Assembly (NCBI GenBank): GCA_019113645.1 | Contig: DXGZ01000009.1 | Location: forward strand, 1-41,715 | Source of the DNA: Candidatus Mediterraneibacter vanvlietii | GTDB lineage: Bacteria; Bacillota; Clostridia; Lachnospirales; Lachnospiraceae | DNA length: 41,715 nucleotides | Reading direction: 5' to 3' | Shown here: in pieces, positions 33,470 to 41,600 of the stretch | Numbering within the stretch: position 1 is the stretch's first letter | Layout of the letters: each line of letters opens with the position of its first letter | The notes under the pieces: generated by a model | Told to the model about the DNA's origin: nothing | Databases searched by the model: none | What the model saw: the letters and a program-made list of their open reading frames with translations, nothing else | Position numbers and translations under genes: made by a program

Positions 33470-33994
33470 ATGAGAGAGGATATGAAAACAGTAATTGCAG
33501 ATACATTTACGCACATGCTGGAGAAGGAAGATCTGGATAAGATAACGGTAAAACGCCTGATTGAGGAGTGCCGGATCTCCCGGCAGACGTTTTACTATCA
33601 TTTTCATGATATTATGGATGTCCTTGACTGGGCGTTCAAGAAGGCAACGCAGGAAGTGGCGGAGAAGAGTCTGAAGGCGGAGAACCGCATGGATGCGGTC
33701 CGCTTCTTCGTGTCCTTCGTGCGTGAACACAGGTCCAAGCTGGAGCGCCTTCTTTATTCGAGAAAATGGGTGCAGATTGAAGGAATGCTGGTGGAGTCCG
33801 CGATGATGTATCTGGACACGCTGGTCAGAGTAAAAGCGCCGGATCTGTCGATCAGTTATGATGACCGGGAAGTGCTGCTGCGCTTTTACGCCAGTGGAAT
33901 GGTGGGTGTGCTTCTGCAGTATGCGGGAAAACAGCGAGTCAATGAAGAAAGGCTGATCATGCAGATCGAGCGGATTATCACAGGGAAGATGTAG
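33470..33994 (+). CDS. TetR/AcrR-family regulator (DhaS-like)
   Basis: About 174 residues. The N-terminal helix-turn-helix is KITVKRLIEECRISRQTFYYHFHDIMDVLDWAF, with the RQTFYYHF recognition helix seen in the DhaS-like subgroup. The C-terminal ligand part (FFVSFVREHRSKLERLLYSRKW and onward) is of the TetR_C_7/8 kind. Start ATG 33470 is chosen since GAGGTGG is 7 bases upstream; ATG 33455 and 33467 are in frame. It follows the ugp-like operon and is convergent, with a 17-bp overlap, to the glycosyltransferase gene. Its target could be the ugp-like operon or itself. Confidence 0.85.
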   Translation: MREDMKTVIADTFTHMLEKEDLDKITVKRLIEECRISRQTFYYHFHDIMDVLDWAFKKATQEVAEKSLKAENRMDAVRFFVSFVREHRSKLERLLYSRKWVQIEGMLVESAMMYLDTLVRVKAPDLSISYDDREVLLRFYASGMVGVLLQYAGKQRVNEERLIMQIERIITGKM

Positions 33995-34856
33995 TGTGCT
34001 GTTCCGCCCGCTGCGTCAGCTGCATATAGTGTTTGTAGAGAATGCCGAACCGGTGGATGTAGCCGGCCTGCCAGGGCTTCAGTTTTCCGCAGAAATGGAG
34101 GACTGAAGTGTTCTGCATGACCCAGTCCATGTTGCACAGACCTGAGCTTTTCAGCAGATAGGTGTTGTAGTTGCGCGCGTCATAGTTCCAGATGGAATCG
34201 TCCAGCGCCAGCGTGCGCTGTCCGTACAGGATGTTCAGAAGATCCTGATCGGGCAGCAGCAGTTCTTTCCCATGTTCTTTTGTATATCTGAAAATTTCTT
34301 CGGCAGTGATTTCTTTTTCTGCTATATCCAGATCAATTAACAGAACCCCTGAATTGTAGTAATCATGATCTGTTCCCAGCCGGAGCTGATTAATATTGCT
34401 TGCCAGATCCGTCTTGTCGGTATGGGCCGCTGCCGCGAAGAGCATGCCTTTCATATCCGTTTCCCAGAGCGGACGGAGGGGATTGATGACAAGAATGTCC
34501 GGATCAAGATACAGGATCCGGTGAAGGTCTTCCGGCAGAAGACTGCCTGCCAGAAGGCGGTAGTACATTTCCCGGGGATACTGCCTGCTCACCGGGGCAT
34601 CTTTGAAGAAGGTGTCATCGATCAGCACCGGATGAAAGCCGAAACCGTAGAGGCGGCAGAGTCTGCCCGCGGACGCGAGAAGATCATCGGGAATCCCGCT
34701 GTGCATCAGCCAGATATCCGGGGACTCTTCCGGCTGGCTGGTGTGAATGGATGTGAGCAGCACCTTGAGCTGCGGCATGTAGTTTTTATTCAGTGTGACG
34801 AGAATCTGCATCCGGCTTCGGGAATTCTCCGGGTGCCGGGTCTGTTCCGGGTTCAT
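33978..34856 (-). CDS. Glycosyltransferase family 8 protein
   Basis: A 292-residue retaining glycosyltransferase with GT-A fold (LgtC/glycogenin class). The N-terminal ILVTLNKNYMPQLKVLLTSIHTS, the metal-binding DxD in LYLDPDILVINPL, YYNSGVLLIDLD, LPDQDLLNILYG and the C-terminal HFCGKLKPW are the family blocks. AGGAGG lies 9-10 bases before ATG 34856 on the reverse strand. It transfers a sugar (often glucose or galactose) to an unknown acceptor, probably at the cell surface. It follows the DUF308 gene by 73 bp and may share its transcript. Confidence 0.9.
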   Translation of the reverse strand: MNPEQTRHPENSRSRMQILVTLNKNYMPQLKVLLTSIHTSQPEESPDIWLMHSGIPDDLLASAGRLCRLYGFGFHPVLIDDTFFKDAPVSRQYPREMYYRLLAGSLLPEDLHRILYLDPDILVINPLRPLWETDMKGMLFAAAAHTDKTDLASNINQLRLGTDHDYYNSGVLLIDLDIAEKEITAEEIFRYTKEHGKELLLPDQDLLNILYGQRTLALDDSIWNYDARNYNTYLLKSSGLCNMDWVMQNTSVLHFCGKLKPWQAGYIHRFGILYKHYMQLTQRAEQHTTSSL

Positions 34857-34929
34857 GATAAGTTTTCCTCCTTATGTTTCCTTATTTCTTGTCCGGGATT
34901 ATGTTTCCGTATGCGTGTCTTTTGTTTTC

Positions 34930-35520
34930 TTATCTGCTCAGCTTATGCATTCCGATGGCTTCCGCAAACAGGGCGGCGCCTGTTATGATCAGATAGGCGG
35001 CAAGGATATAGTTGAGGGTCAGTGCCGACATAAACGGAAGCAGCAGAAAGATTACCGCAAGTATAATATTGAGGACTCCGCTGAAGGTAAGGGAACCTGT
35101 ATGCGGGATCCGGAAATATTTCAGCCGTGAGGCAAAGGAAATCTTCTGTGCGCCGCTGAAGATCAGAAGGAAAGCCAGCATAAAAGTGATGACTTCCACG
35201 GTTACGGTCACCGGCATGACAAACAGCATAACGCCGATCAGGATATTCAGGATACCCGATATGATCAGCATACCGTCTCTGAAATAGTAGGTCATGGACG
35301 CGTAGGCCGCGAAGTGACTTATCCCGATTACAATAACCGCGGCAGCAGCGAAATACTGGATGACCGCAAAGATTCCGATCGGAAATACGGCGGTAAGAAT
35401 TCCCGCAATGACCAGCAGCGCCGCAATAATAAAATACGCGGTACGTATTTTCTTCCTTCCTTTATTCCATGTATCAATCAGTTCCTGTACATAATCAAAA
35501 TCTGAATCAAACCATCTCAT
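34930..35520 (-). CDS. DUF308/HdeD-family membrane protein
   Basis: A 196-residue protein with six hydrophobic segments in three pairs (TAYFIIAALLVIAGILTAVFPIG, IQYFAAAAVIVIGISHFAAYA, GMLIISGILNILIGVMLFVMP, VEVITFMLAFLLIFSGAQKI, SGVLNIILAVIFLLLPFM, LNYILAAYLIITGAALFAEA), the short-repeat layout of DUF308. E. coli HdeD is linked with acid resistance at high cell density; the mechanism is unknown. AGGAGAG lies before the start. It is divergent from the ftsH operon, and the 281-bp gap between them holds a concentric palindrome. Confidence 0.85.
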   Translation of the reverse strand: MRWFDSDFDYVQELIDTWNKGRKKIRTAYFIIAALLVIAGILTAVFPIGIFAVIQYFAAAAVIVIGISHFAAYASMTYYFRDGMLIISGILNILIGVMLFVMPVTVTVEVITFMLAFLLIFSGAQKISFASRLKYFRIPHTGSLTFSGVLNIILAVIFLLLPFMSALTLNYILAAYLIITGAALFAEAIGMHKLSR

Positions 35521-35646
35521 AGATCATCTCTCCTTTATATTAAGTCAGGGAAATTTTATAACCGAACCGGTAATAATTTCATCTCTTCCTGACACTTACA
35601 ATATAGCTTACAAAACAGAATCTCACCACTTATAAAATCTGAGTCC

Positions 35647-35707
35647 TGTCTTTACACTTTTTGAAAACTGTCAAAAATTTTGACAGATTCCCGGATTTGT
35701 AAAGACA
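35647..35707. promoter_or_regulatory. Concentric double palindrome between hdeD and the ftsH operon
   Basis: CTGTCAAAAATTTTGACAG (35668-35686) is a perfect dyad, and TGTCTTTACA (35647-35656) with TGTAAAGACA (35698-35707) form a second perfect pair. Both are centred on base 35677. The DNA between the two shells is not self-complementary. Two dyads sharing one centre suggest an operator for a large or dimer-of-dimers regulator serving one or both divergent operons. It is not a CIRCE element. Confidence 0.5.
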
Positions 35708-35745
35708 CATTCTGAAAAGTGAAAGTCGCAATTTCCCGAAAATTC

Positions 35746-35754
35746 TGCTATATA
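35746..35754 (+). promoter_or_regulatory. Extended -10 of the ftsH operon
   Basis: TGCTATATA, a TATATA hexamer with TG extension 48 bp before the first gene; the -35 (TCGCAA at 17 bp) is poor. Confidence 0.4.
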
Positions 35755-35801
35755 AAAAAATGTACCGGTAAAAAAGGTGCGGAAAGGAGGAGCATCTGTC
35801 A

Positions 35802-36260
35802 ATGAATATCGGAGAAGGCATATTTGCGTATAAGCTGTATGAACTGGAAGAACAGTACGGAAAGCTGCAGTGCAGAATCCGTGCCTGCGAACAGGGAGAC
35901 AGAAAAAAAATACAGGCGGAACTGCATAAGGTGATCGAGGAATATGAAGAGAGCAGCCAGCTCCTTCAGGAAAAAATCAGAGCATGCCGTTCTCCTGCGG
36001 TATCGCGGCTCTCACAGGCGCAGCTCGAGTATCGGGAGCAGACTGAGGAGCTGATGAAGGAACAGATTGCAAATGACGTCCATTCTGACGGCAGCAGCCC
36101 GGAGGAGGATAAGTCGGAAGCGGGACTGCTGTTCGCGGAGTATGCCATGGATTTTGCGACACTGTCCATGCAGCAGGCGCTGATCGCTGCGATGTCCGCA
36201 ATTGAAACTGAGAGTGATAAAGATGAGAAGGCACAGGTTGGGAGTGATGTAAATGCATGA
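35802..36260 (+). CDS. Coiled-coil protein encoded before ftsH, unknown function
   Basis: A 152-residue hydrophilic, highly charged protein. Residues 8-90 have strong helical heptad character (YKLYELEEQYGKLQCRIRACEQ; IQAELHKVIEEYEESSQLLQEKI; RLSQAQLEYREQTEELMKEQIA), followed by an acidic linker (DGSSPEEDKSEAG) and a C-terminal helix (LLFAEYAMDFATLSMQQALIAAMSAIETE). No signal peptide or membrane helix. AAAGGAGGAG lies 12-13 bases before ATG 35802. It overlaps ftsH by 8 bp, so it is tightly coupled to the protease and may be an adaptor or substrate. I do not recognise the family. Confidence 0.75.
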   Translation: MNIGEGIFAYKLYELEEQYGKLQCRIRACEQGDRKKIQAELHKVIEEYEESSQLLQEKIRACRSPAVSRLSQAQLEYREQTEELMKEQIANDVHSDGSSPEEDKSEAGLLFAEYAMDFATLSMQQALIAAMSAIETESDKDEKAQVGSDVNA

Positions 36261-38073
36261 AGTAAAAAAACCGAGAAAACCTTTGATTTATTATTATGTC
36301 ATTGTTCTACTGGTACTGCTTCTGTTTAATTTCATATTCATGCCCTGGGCGGCGGAACGCCAGGTAAGGGAAGTCGGATATGAGACGTTTATGGATATGA
36401 CGGCCGATGAGGATATCGGTCAGGTGCAGATCGATCAGGGAGAAAATGAGATCGTATTTACAAATAAAGACGGCACTGAAATCTACAAGACAGGAATGGT
36501 GGAAGATCCTGGACTGACGGAAAGGCTGTATGATGCGGGTGCCAAATTCTCCGGAGAGATTATCGAACAGGCGTCTCCGCTTCTTACGTTTCTTCTGTCA
36601 TGGATCCTGCCGATTGCGATCTTTATCGGAATCGGACAGTATATGTCCAGGAAACTGATGAATCAGGCAAACGGCGGACCGAACTCCATGATCTTCGGAA
36701 TGGGAAAGAGCAATGCGAAAGTCTATGTGAAGTCATCGGAAGGCATTAAGTTCTCTGATGTGGCAGGTGAGGACGAGGCCAAGGAGAATCTGTCCGAGAT
36801 CGTGGAATATCTGCATAATCCACAGAAATACAGGGAAATCGGAGCGTCCATGCCGAAGGGGATCCTTCTGGTGGGACCGCCCGGAACCGGTAAGACAATG
36901 CTGGCAAAAGCTGTGGCAGGCGAGTCAAACGTACCGTTCTTCTCCATGTCAGGTTCAGAATTCGTGGAGATGTTCGTCGGAATGGGCGCGTCAAAAGTCC
37001 GTGATCTGTTCCGGCAGGCGAAAGAGAAGGCGCCCTGTATCGTGTTTATCGATGAGATCGATGCCATCGGTCAGAAGCGTGACGGAAGAGTGGGAGGAAA
37101 TGATGAGCGTGAGCAGACACTGAATCAGCTCCTCACGGAGATGGATGGATTTGAGACAAATAACGGAGTCATTATCCTCGCGGCGACGAACCGCCCCGAA
37201 TCCCTTGACCCGGCGCTTACCAGACCGGGACGTTTTGACCGGCGTGTGCCGGTGGAACTGCCGGATCTGAAAGGCCGTGAAGAGATCCTGAAGGTTCACG
37301 CGAAGAAGGTAAAACTGGACGAGAGCGTTGACTTTTCCGCGATTGCCCGCATGGCATCCGGAGCGTCCGGCGCGGAGCTTGCAAATATCGTCAATGAGGC
37401 TGCGCTGAAGGCTGTCAGAGAGAACAGGAAGTATGTCACCCAGTCGGATCTGGAAGAGAGCATTGAAGTGGTCATCGCCGGATACCAGAAGAAGAACGCG
37501 ATTCTGACGGATCAGGAGAAGAAGGTTGTCGCGTATCATGAGATCGGACATGCCCTGGTGGCCGCGAAGCAGACCCAGTCGGCGCCGGTTCAGAAGATCA
37601 CGATTGTTCCGAGAACATCAGGCGCCCTCGGGTATACGATGCAGGTGGAAGAGGGCAATCATTACCTGATGAGTCAGGAAGAGCTGGAGAACAAGATCGC
37701 CACTCTGACCGGCGGACGAGCGGCGGAGGAGCTTGTATTCCACTCCGCGTCAACGGGAGCGTCCAATGACATCGAGCAGGCGACGAAGCTGGCAAGATCC
37801 ATGATTACCCGTTATGGCATGAGCAAAGATTTTGATATGGTTGCCATGGAGACTGTGACGAACCAGTATCTCGGCGGGGATACATCGCTGAGCTGTTCGG
37901 CCGAGACCCAGGCGGAGATCGACCGTCAGGTTGTTGAGCTTGTGAAAAAGCAGCATGAGAAAGCGGCCAGAATCCTGGAGGAGAACCGGGATAAGCTGGA
38001 CGAACTGGCAGATTATCTCTATGAGAAAGAGACGATCACCGGGGAGGAATTTATGAAAATTCTTGCGGCGTAA
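36253..38073 (+). CDS. ftsH: ATP-dependent zinc metalloprotease FtsH
   Basis: A 606-residue membrane AAA+ protease that degrades unfolded or short-lived membrane and cytosolic proteins. Two membrane helices (about 11-31 and 108-128) flank a short extracellular domain. The AAA part has Walker A GPPGTGKT (208-215), Walker B FIDEID (265-270) and the second region of homology with arginine fingers ([20 protein letters not shown]). The zinc site is HEIGH (429-433), an HExxH with Ile where most FtsH have Ala, and D506 (SNDIEQA) as third ligand. Overlap with the coiled-coil gene and linkage to a radical SAM gene differ from the usual tilS-hpt-ftsH setting, so this may be a second FtsH paralogue. Confidence 0.93.
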   Translation: MHEVKKPRKPLIYYYVIVLLVLLLFNFIFMPWAAERQVREVGYETFMDMTADEDIGQVQIDQGENEIVFTNKDGTEIYKTGMVEDPGLTERLYDAGAKFSGEIIEQASPLLTFLLSWILPIAIFIGIGQYMSRKLMNQANGGPNSMIFGMGKSNAKVYVKSSEGIKFSDVAGEDEAKENLSEIVEYLHNPQKYREIGASMPKGILLVGPPGTGKTMLAKAVAGESNVPFFSMSGSEFVEMFVGMGASKVRDLFRQAKEKAPCIVFIDEIDAIGQKRDGRVGGNDEREQTLNQLLTEMDGFETNNGVIILAATNRPESLDPALTRPGRFDRRVPVELPDLKGREEILKVHAKKVKLDESVDFSAIARMASGASGAELANIVNEAALKAVRENRKYVTQSDLEESIEVVIAGYQKKNAILTDQEKKVVAYHEIGHALVAAKQTQSAPVQKITIVPRTSGALGYTMQVEEGNHYLMSQEELENKIATLTGGRAAEELVFHSASTGASNDIEQATKLARSMITRYGMSKDFDMVAMETVTNQYLGGDTSLSCSAETQAEIDRQVVELVKKQHEKAARILEENRDKLDELADYLYEKETITGEEFMKILAA

Positions 38074-38126
38074 CGCCGGAATCAGATTTACATAAAATAT
38101 TACGTAAGAGAAAGGCGGAATCAGAG

Positions 38127-39473
38127 ATGGGAAAATCAATCAAAGAGACTATGCAGGAGTTTACAGTAAATCAGGCACTGAAGTACCTGGAGGGAAATCC
38201 GGAGGAAAACATACCGAAGCTGATGGCTTTTGTAGACAAATTTATGCCGAAGGACTGGTATGTAAACCAGAGAAACGCGATCCGGAATGCCATTGAGAAG
38301 AAAAACAACTGGTATCAGCTGATCTTAAGGCTGTATGAGCTGGATCCGGGAGTGAGAAGAGCATTCTTCCAGAACTTTATTACAAATGCCAGTCTGAAGG
38401 GAAGCGCTCTGCAGGAAGAGGTTTCAAAGGAAAACAACTGCAACGTTCCGTGGGCGATCCTGCTTGACCCGACCACAGCGTGCAACTTGAACTGTACGGG
38501 ATGCTGGGCGGCTGAGTACGGCCATCAGTATAACCTGACGCTGGAAGATATCGACTCCATTGTGACTCAGGGAAAAGAAATGGGAACCTACATGTACATC
38601 TACACGGGCGGCGAGCCGACCGTGCGCAGAAAAGATGTGTTCAAGATCTGTGAAATGCACCCGGACTGCGAGTTCCTGGCGTTTACGAACGGAACCATGA
38701 TCGATGAGGAGTTCTGCCAGGATATGCTCCGTGTGAAGAACTTCGTTCCGGCCATCAGTCTGGAAGGATTCGAGAAGGCCAACGACGGACGGCGCGGTGA
38801 AGGCGTATATCACAAGGTGCGCCACGCAATGGAACTGATGAAAGAACACAAGCTTCCATTCGGTATCTCTGTATGTTATACGAGTCAGAACTTTGAGGAT
38901 GTCAGCAGCGAGGAATTCTATGATATGATGATAGAGAGCGGCGCGCTGTTTGTATGGTTCTTCCACTATATGCCGGTGGGACACGGCGCAGTGACCGATC
39001 TGCTTCCGACACCGGAGCAGAGAGAGGAAATGTATCACAGAATCCGTCATTTCCGTGAGACAAAACCGATCTTCGGCATGGATTTCCAGAACGACGGAGA
39101 GTATGTCGGCGGATGTATCGCGGGAGGAAGAAGATACCTGCACATCAACGCGAAGGGTGATGTGGAGCCGTGCGTATTTATCCATTATTCCAATGTTAAT
39201 ATTCACGACGTTTCCCTGCTGGATGCGCTGAAGAGCCCGATCTTCCAGGCTTATCATGACAATCAGCCGTTTAACAACAATCACTTAAGACCATGTCCGA
39301 TGCTGGAAAATCCGGGCAGACTGGAAGCAATGGTGAAAGAGACAGGCGCTGTGAATACGGATTATCAGGATCCGGAGAGTGCGGAGGAGCTGTGCGAGCG
39401 GTGCGTTCCGTACGCGAAGGCATGGAAACCGACGGCCGATAAGCTGTGGGCGGAGAGCCATCCTGAGAAATAA
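38127..39473 (+). CDS. Radical SAM/SPASM-type protein, unknown product
   Basis: A 448-residue radical S-adenosylmethionine enzyme. The cluster-binding motif is C119-x3-C123-x2-C126 (ACNLNCTGCWAAEYG), followed by the GGEP motif (YIYTGGEPTVRR). The C-terminal third has further cysteines (GGCIAGGRRYLHINAKGDVEPC, RPCPML, ELCERC) that could hold auxiliary iron-sulfur clusters as in SPASM proteins. A helical N-terminal domain of about 100 residues precedes the core. I recognise the overall type as a conserved family in Clostridia, but its reaction is unknown to me. No peptide substrate gene is visible nearby. It lies 53 bp after ftsH, probably on the same transcript. Confidence 0.88.
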   Translation: MGKSIKETMQEFTVNQALKYLEGNPEENIPKLMAFVDKFMPKDWYVNQRNAIRNAIEKKNNWYQLILRLYELDPGVRRAFFQNFITNASLKGSALQEEVSKENNCNVPWAILLDPTTACNLNCTGCWAAEYGHQYNLTLEDIDSIVTQGKEMGTYMYIYTGGEPTVRRKDVFKICEMHPDCEFLAFTNGTMIDEEFCQDMLRVKNFVPAISLEGFEKANDGRRGEGVYHKVRHAMELMKEHKLPFGISVCYTSQNFEDVSSEEFYDMMIESGALFVWFFHYMPVGHGAVTDLLPTPEQREEMYHRIRHFRETKPIFGMDFQNDGEYVGGCIAGGRRYLHINAKGDVEPCVFIHYSNVNIHDVSLLDALKSPIFQAYHDNQPFNNNHLRPCPMLENPGRLEAMVKETGAVNTDYQDPESAEELCERCVPYAKAWKPTADKLWAESHPEK

Positions 39474-39524
39474 GATTAATATTTGATGAATTGTCTGTCA
39501 GATAACCGGGAAGGAGGAAACACA

Positions 39525-40583
39525 ATGGAACAGGCGGAAGAACAGTATGTCGTGCCGGTAGAGTGGAAGGAAAGCTATGTGAAAGTTCTGGATCAGACAG
39601 AACTTCCGGAGCGGGAGACCTGGCTGGAAATCAGAACAGCGGAACAGATGTGGGACGCGATTAAGCGCCTCTGTGTCAGAGGGGCGCCGGCTATCGGGAT
39701 CGCGGCTGCCTACGGCGTATGTGCCGAGATGCGGAGACATGAGAACGAGCCTTCCGCAGAGTATCACAGGGTTCTGAATGATACCATTGATTATCTCGCA
39801 ACTTCGCGGCCTACTGCAGTTAACCTTTTCTGGGCGCTTGACCGGATGCGGAAAGCCGGGGAGACATACGCGGACCGGACGAACGCGGAGACTCGGATAA
39901 AGCTGGAAGAGGAAGCAAAAGCCATTGAAAAAGGGGAGGAAGCGGCGTGTATCGCCATCGGGGAAAACATGCTTTCCCTTCTTGAAAACGGCATGACGAT
40001 CCTGACTCACTGCAATGCGGGCGGGCTTGCCACAGTGCGCTACGGCACTGCCCTTGCCCCGATTCTTCTCGGCAAGGAGAGGGGAATTAATTTTAAAGTC
40101 TATGCGGATGAAACAAGGCCCCTTCTCCAGGGGGCCAGGCTGACCGCCTGGGAACTCCAGAGAGCGGGCGTGGACGTGACCGTTATCACGGATAACATGG
40201 CAGGCATGCTGATGGCGCAGGGAAAGATCGACGCAGTGATTGTGGGATGCGACCGCGTCGCGGCAAATGGAGACGCGGCGAATAAAGTTGGCACCTACTC
40301 GGCGGCAGTGCTTGCCCATTACCACAGGATTCCGTTCTACGTAGCGGGGCCGGTTTCCACCATCGACATGAAGACGCCCACCGGCGCGGATATCCCGATT
40401 GAACAGCGGGATCCGGAAGAGGTGACCTGCGGGTTTGGCAGGAGAACAGTGCCGGAAGGCGTGAAAGTCTATAATCCGGCGTTCGATGTGACCCCTCATG
40501 AACTGATCACGGCCATCGTGACAGAGCGGGGTGTTGTGATGCATCCGGACCGTGAGAAGATCTCCGCACTGATGGGAGAATAA
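39525..40583 (+). CDS. mtnA: S-methyl-5-thioribose-1-phosphate isomerase
   Basis: A 352-residue enzyme that turns methylthioribose-1-phosphate into methylthioribulose-1-phosphate in salvage of methylthioadenosine. Family residues are in place: RGAPAIG (52-58), the catalytic cysteine C163 in LTHCNAGGLAT, and the catalytic aspartate D243 in VGCDRVAANGD with NKVGTY after it, which distinguishes it from eIF2B subunits. AAGGAGG lies 7-8 bases before ATG 39525. No other methionine-salvage gene is visible in the window. It follows the radical SAM gene by 51 bp and is convergent with the LysR gene. Confidence 0.94.
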   Translation: MEQAEEQYVVPVEWKESYVKVLDQTELPERETWLEIRTAEQMWDAIKRLCVRGAPAIGIAAAYGVCAEMRRHENEPSAEYHRVLNDTIDYLATSRPTAVNLFWALDRMRKAGETYADRTNAETRIKLEEEAKAIEKGEEAACIAIGENMLSLLENGMTILTHCNAGGLATVRYGTALAPILLGKERGINFKVYADETRPLLQGARLTAWELQRAGVDVTVITDNMAGMLMAQGKIDAVIVGCDRVAANGDAANKVGTYSAAVLAHYHRIPFYVAGPVSTIDMKTPTGADIPIEQRDPEEVTCGFGRRTVPEGVKVYNPAFDVTPHELITAIVTERGVVMHPDREKISALMGE

Positions 40584-40591
40584 GGGAAGAA

Positions 40592-41461
40592 TCACTTTCG
40601 CAGTGTCTCGGAGCACAGGGCAAGGAACCGTTTCAGCACCGGATGATCATTGTCATATCGGTAATAAACGCCAAAAGACAGTTTTGGCAAATCTGTAATG
40701 GGAATATACCGCAGCGCCGGATCGCGGGAAAGGGCGATATCCGGTCCCAGGGTATATCCGATCCCGGCTTTGGCAAGCGTGTACGCACTCTCGATGCTTT
40801 CACTGAAATAGCGCTGTTCAGGGGGAAGCTTTACAAGGAGGCTGTTTTGGAGGGAGAAGATCGAATTAGTGATCTGCCTTGGCGAGCAGACGATGATGCT
40901 TCCGAACAGCTGCTTTTTCGTAAGCGTTTCATATTTTGCCAGCGGATAATCAGGTGAACAGACGCAGGCAACGGGAGCGGAATAAAGTTCTCTGAAAAAT
41001 AAGGAGGACTTATTCTGCTCTTCTTTTATGCCGAAAGCGGCATGGAGCTGCTTGTTTTCTACCAGTCCCAGAAGTGACGGGAACGGAACCAGACGGATGC
41101 CGGGACGCAGCAGGGGATATTCTTCCGTCAGGTGCCGAAAGACCGGAGGAAGCAGATTCAGTTCCAGATAATTATGACAGCCTACTTCAAAGGAAATAAA
41201 ATGTTCATGCCTTCCCAGACGTTCCCGGGCAGACAGAGCCGTTTTCAGGATAAGCTGCGCATCAGGAAGGAACATAATGCCTTCTTCGGTAAGAGTAACA
41301 CTTTTGCTTGTACGGTTGAACAGTGTGACGCCCAGCTCATTTTCCAGCGCGCGGATCTGGTGGCTGACCGCCGGCTGCGTAATCTTCAGTTCTTCCGAAG
41401 CCCGTGAAAAATTCAGGTGTTCAGCAACAGAAATAAAGCACTCCAGTTGTATTGTATTCAT
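40592..41461 (-). CDS. LysR-family transcriptional regulator
   Basis: A 289-residue regulator on the reverse strand. The N-terminal winged helix (LECFISVAEHLNFSRASEELKITQPAVSHQIRALENELGVTLFNRTSKSVTLTEEG) is standard, and residues 90-289 form the two-lobed effector domain (FEVGCHNYLELNLLPPVFRHLTEEYP and onward). It ends 8 bp from the mtnA stop, so it is convergent with it and not its partner. LysR proteins usually control the divergent gene, which here lies at or beyond the IS-like end on the right. GGAG lies just before ATG 41461. Effector unknown. Confidence 0.92.
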   Translation of the reverse strand: MNTIQLECFISVAEHLNFSRASEELKITQPAVSHQIRALENELGVTLFNRTSKSVTLTEEGIMFLPDAQLILKTALSARERLGRHEHFISFEVGCHNYLELNLLPPVFRHLTEEYPLLRPGIRLVPFPSLLGLVENKQLHAAFGIKEEQNKSSLFFRELYSAPVACVCSPDYPLAKYETLTKKQLFGSIIVCSPRQITNSIFSLQNSLLVKLPPEQRYFSESIESAYTLAKAGIGYTLGPDIALSRDPALRYIPITDLPKLSFGVYYRYDNDHPVLKRFLALCSETLRK

Positions 41462-41470
41462 AGCAATCTC

Positions 41471-41495
41471 CTATAAAAGTTTTTTATAGATTATA
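41471..41495 (-). promoter_or_regulatory. LysR gene -10 and adjoining dyad
   Basis: CTATAAAAGTTTTTTATAG (41471-41489) is a perfect dyad with 8-bp arms, compatible with the T-N11-A box bound by LysR proteins. It abuts a reverse-strand TATAAT (41495-41490). A protein bound here would block early transcription of the LysR gene, fitting autorepression. Confidence 0.5.
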
Positions 41496-41503
41496 GCATA
41501 AAA

Positions 41504-41520
41504 ATATCCCTTTGGGACAT
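41504..41520. promoter_or_regulatory. Second dyad upstream of the LysR gene
   Basis: ATATCCC-TTT-GGGACAT, arms of 7 bp with one mismatch, 33 bp from the first dyad. It could be the second site of a LysR tetramer. Confidence 0.35.
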
Positions 41521-41600
41521 ATACAAGGCGGGAAAGAAAAATAGAAAGAATAAAAGACCGGTAGGAAAAGAATAAAAAACTGTAAATGAAAGGTCTAATC

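Noticed and set aside
35630-35710. CIRCE (HrcA) element before the ftsH operon
   Set aside because: The dyads present lack the TTAGCACTC/GAGTGCTAA sequence.
38424-40616. Reverse-strand frames of 286 and 372 codons
   Set aside because: Antisense to the radical SAM and mtnA genes, which carry full catalytic motifs; no motifs in the antisense frames.
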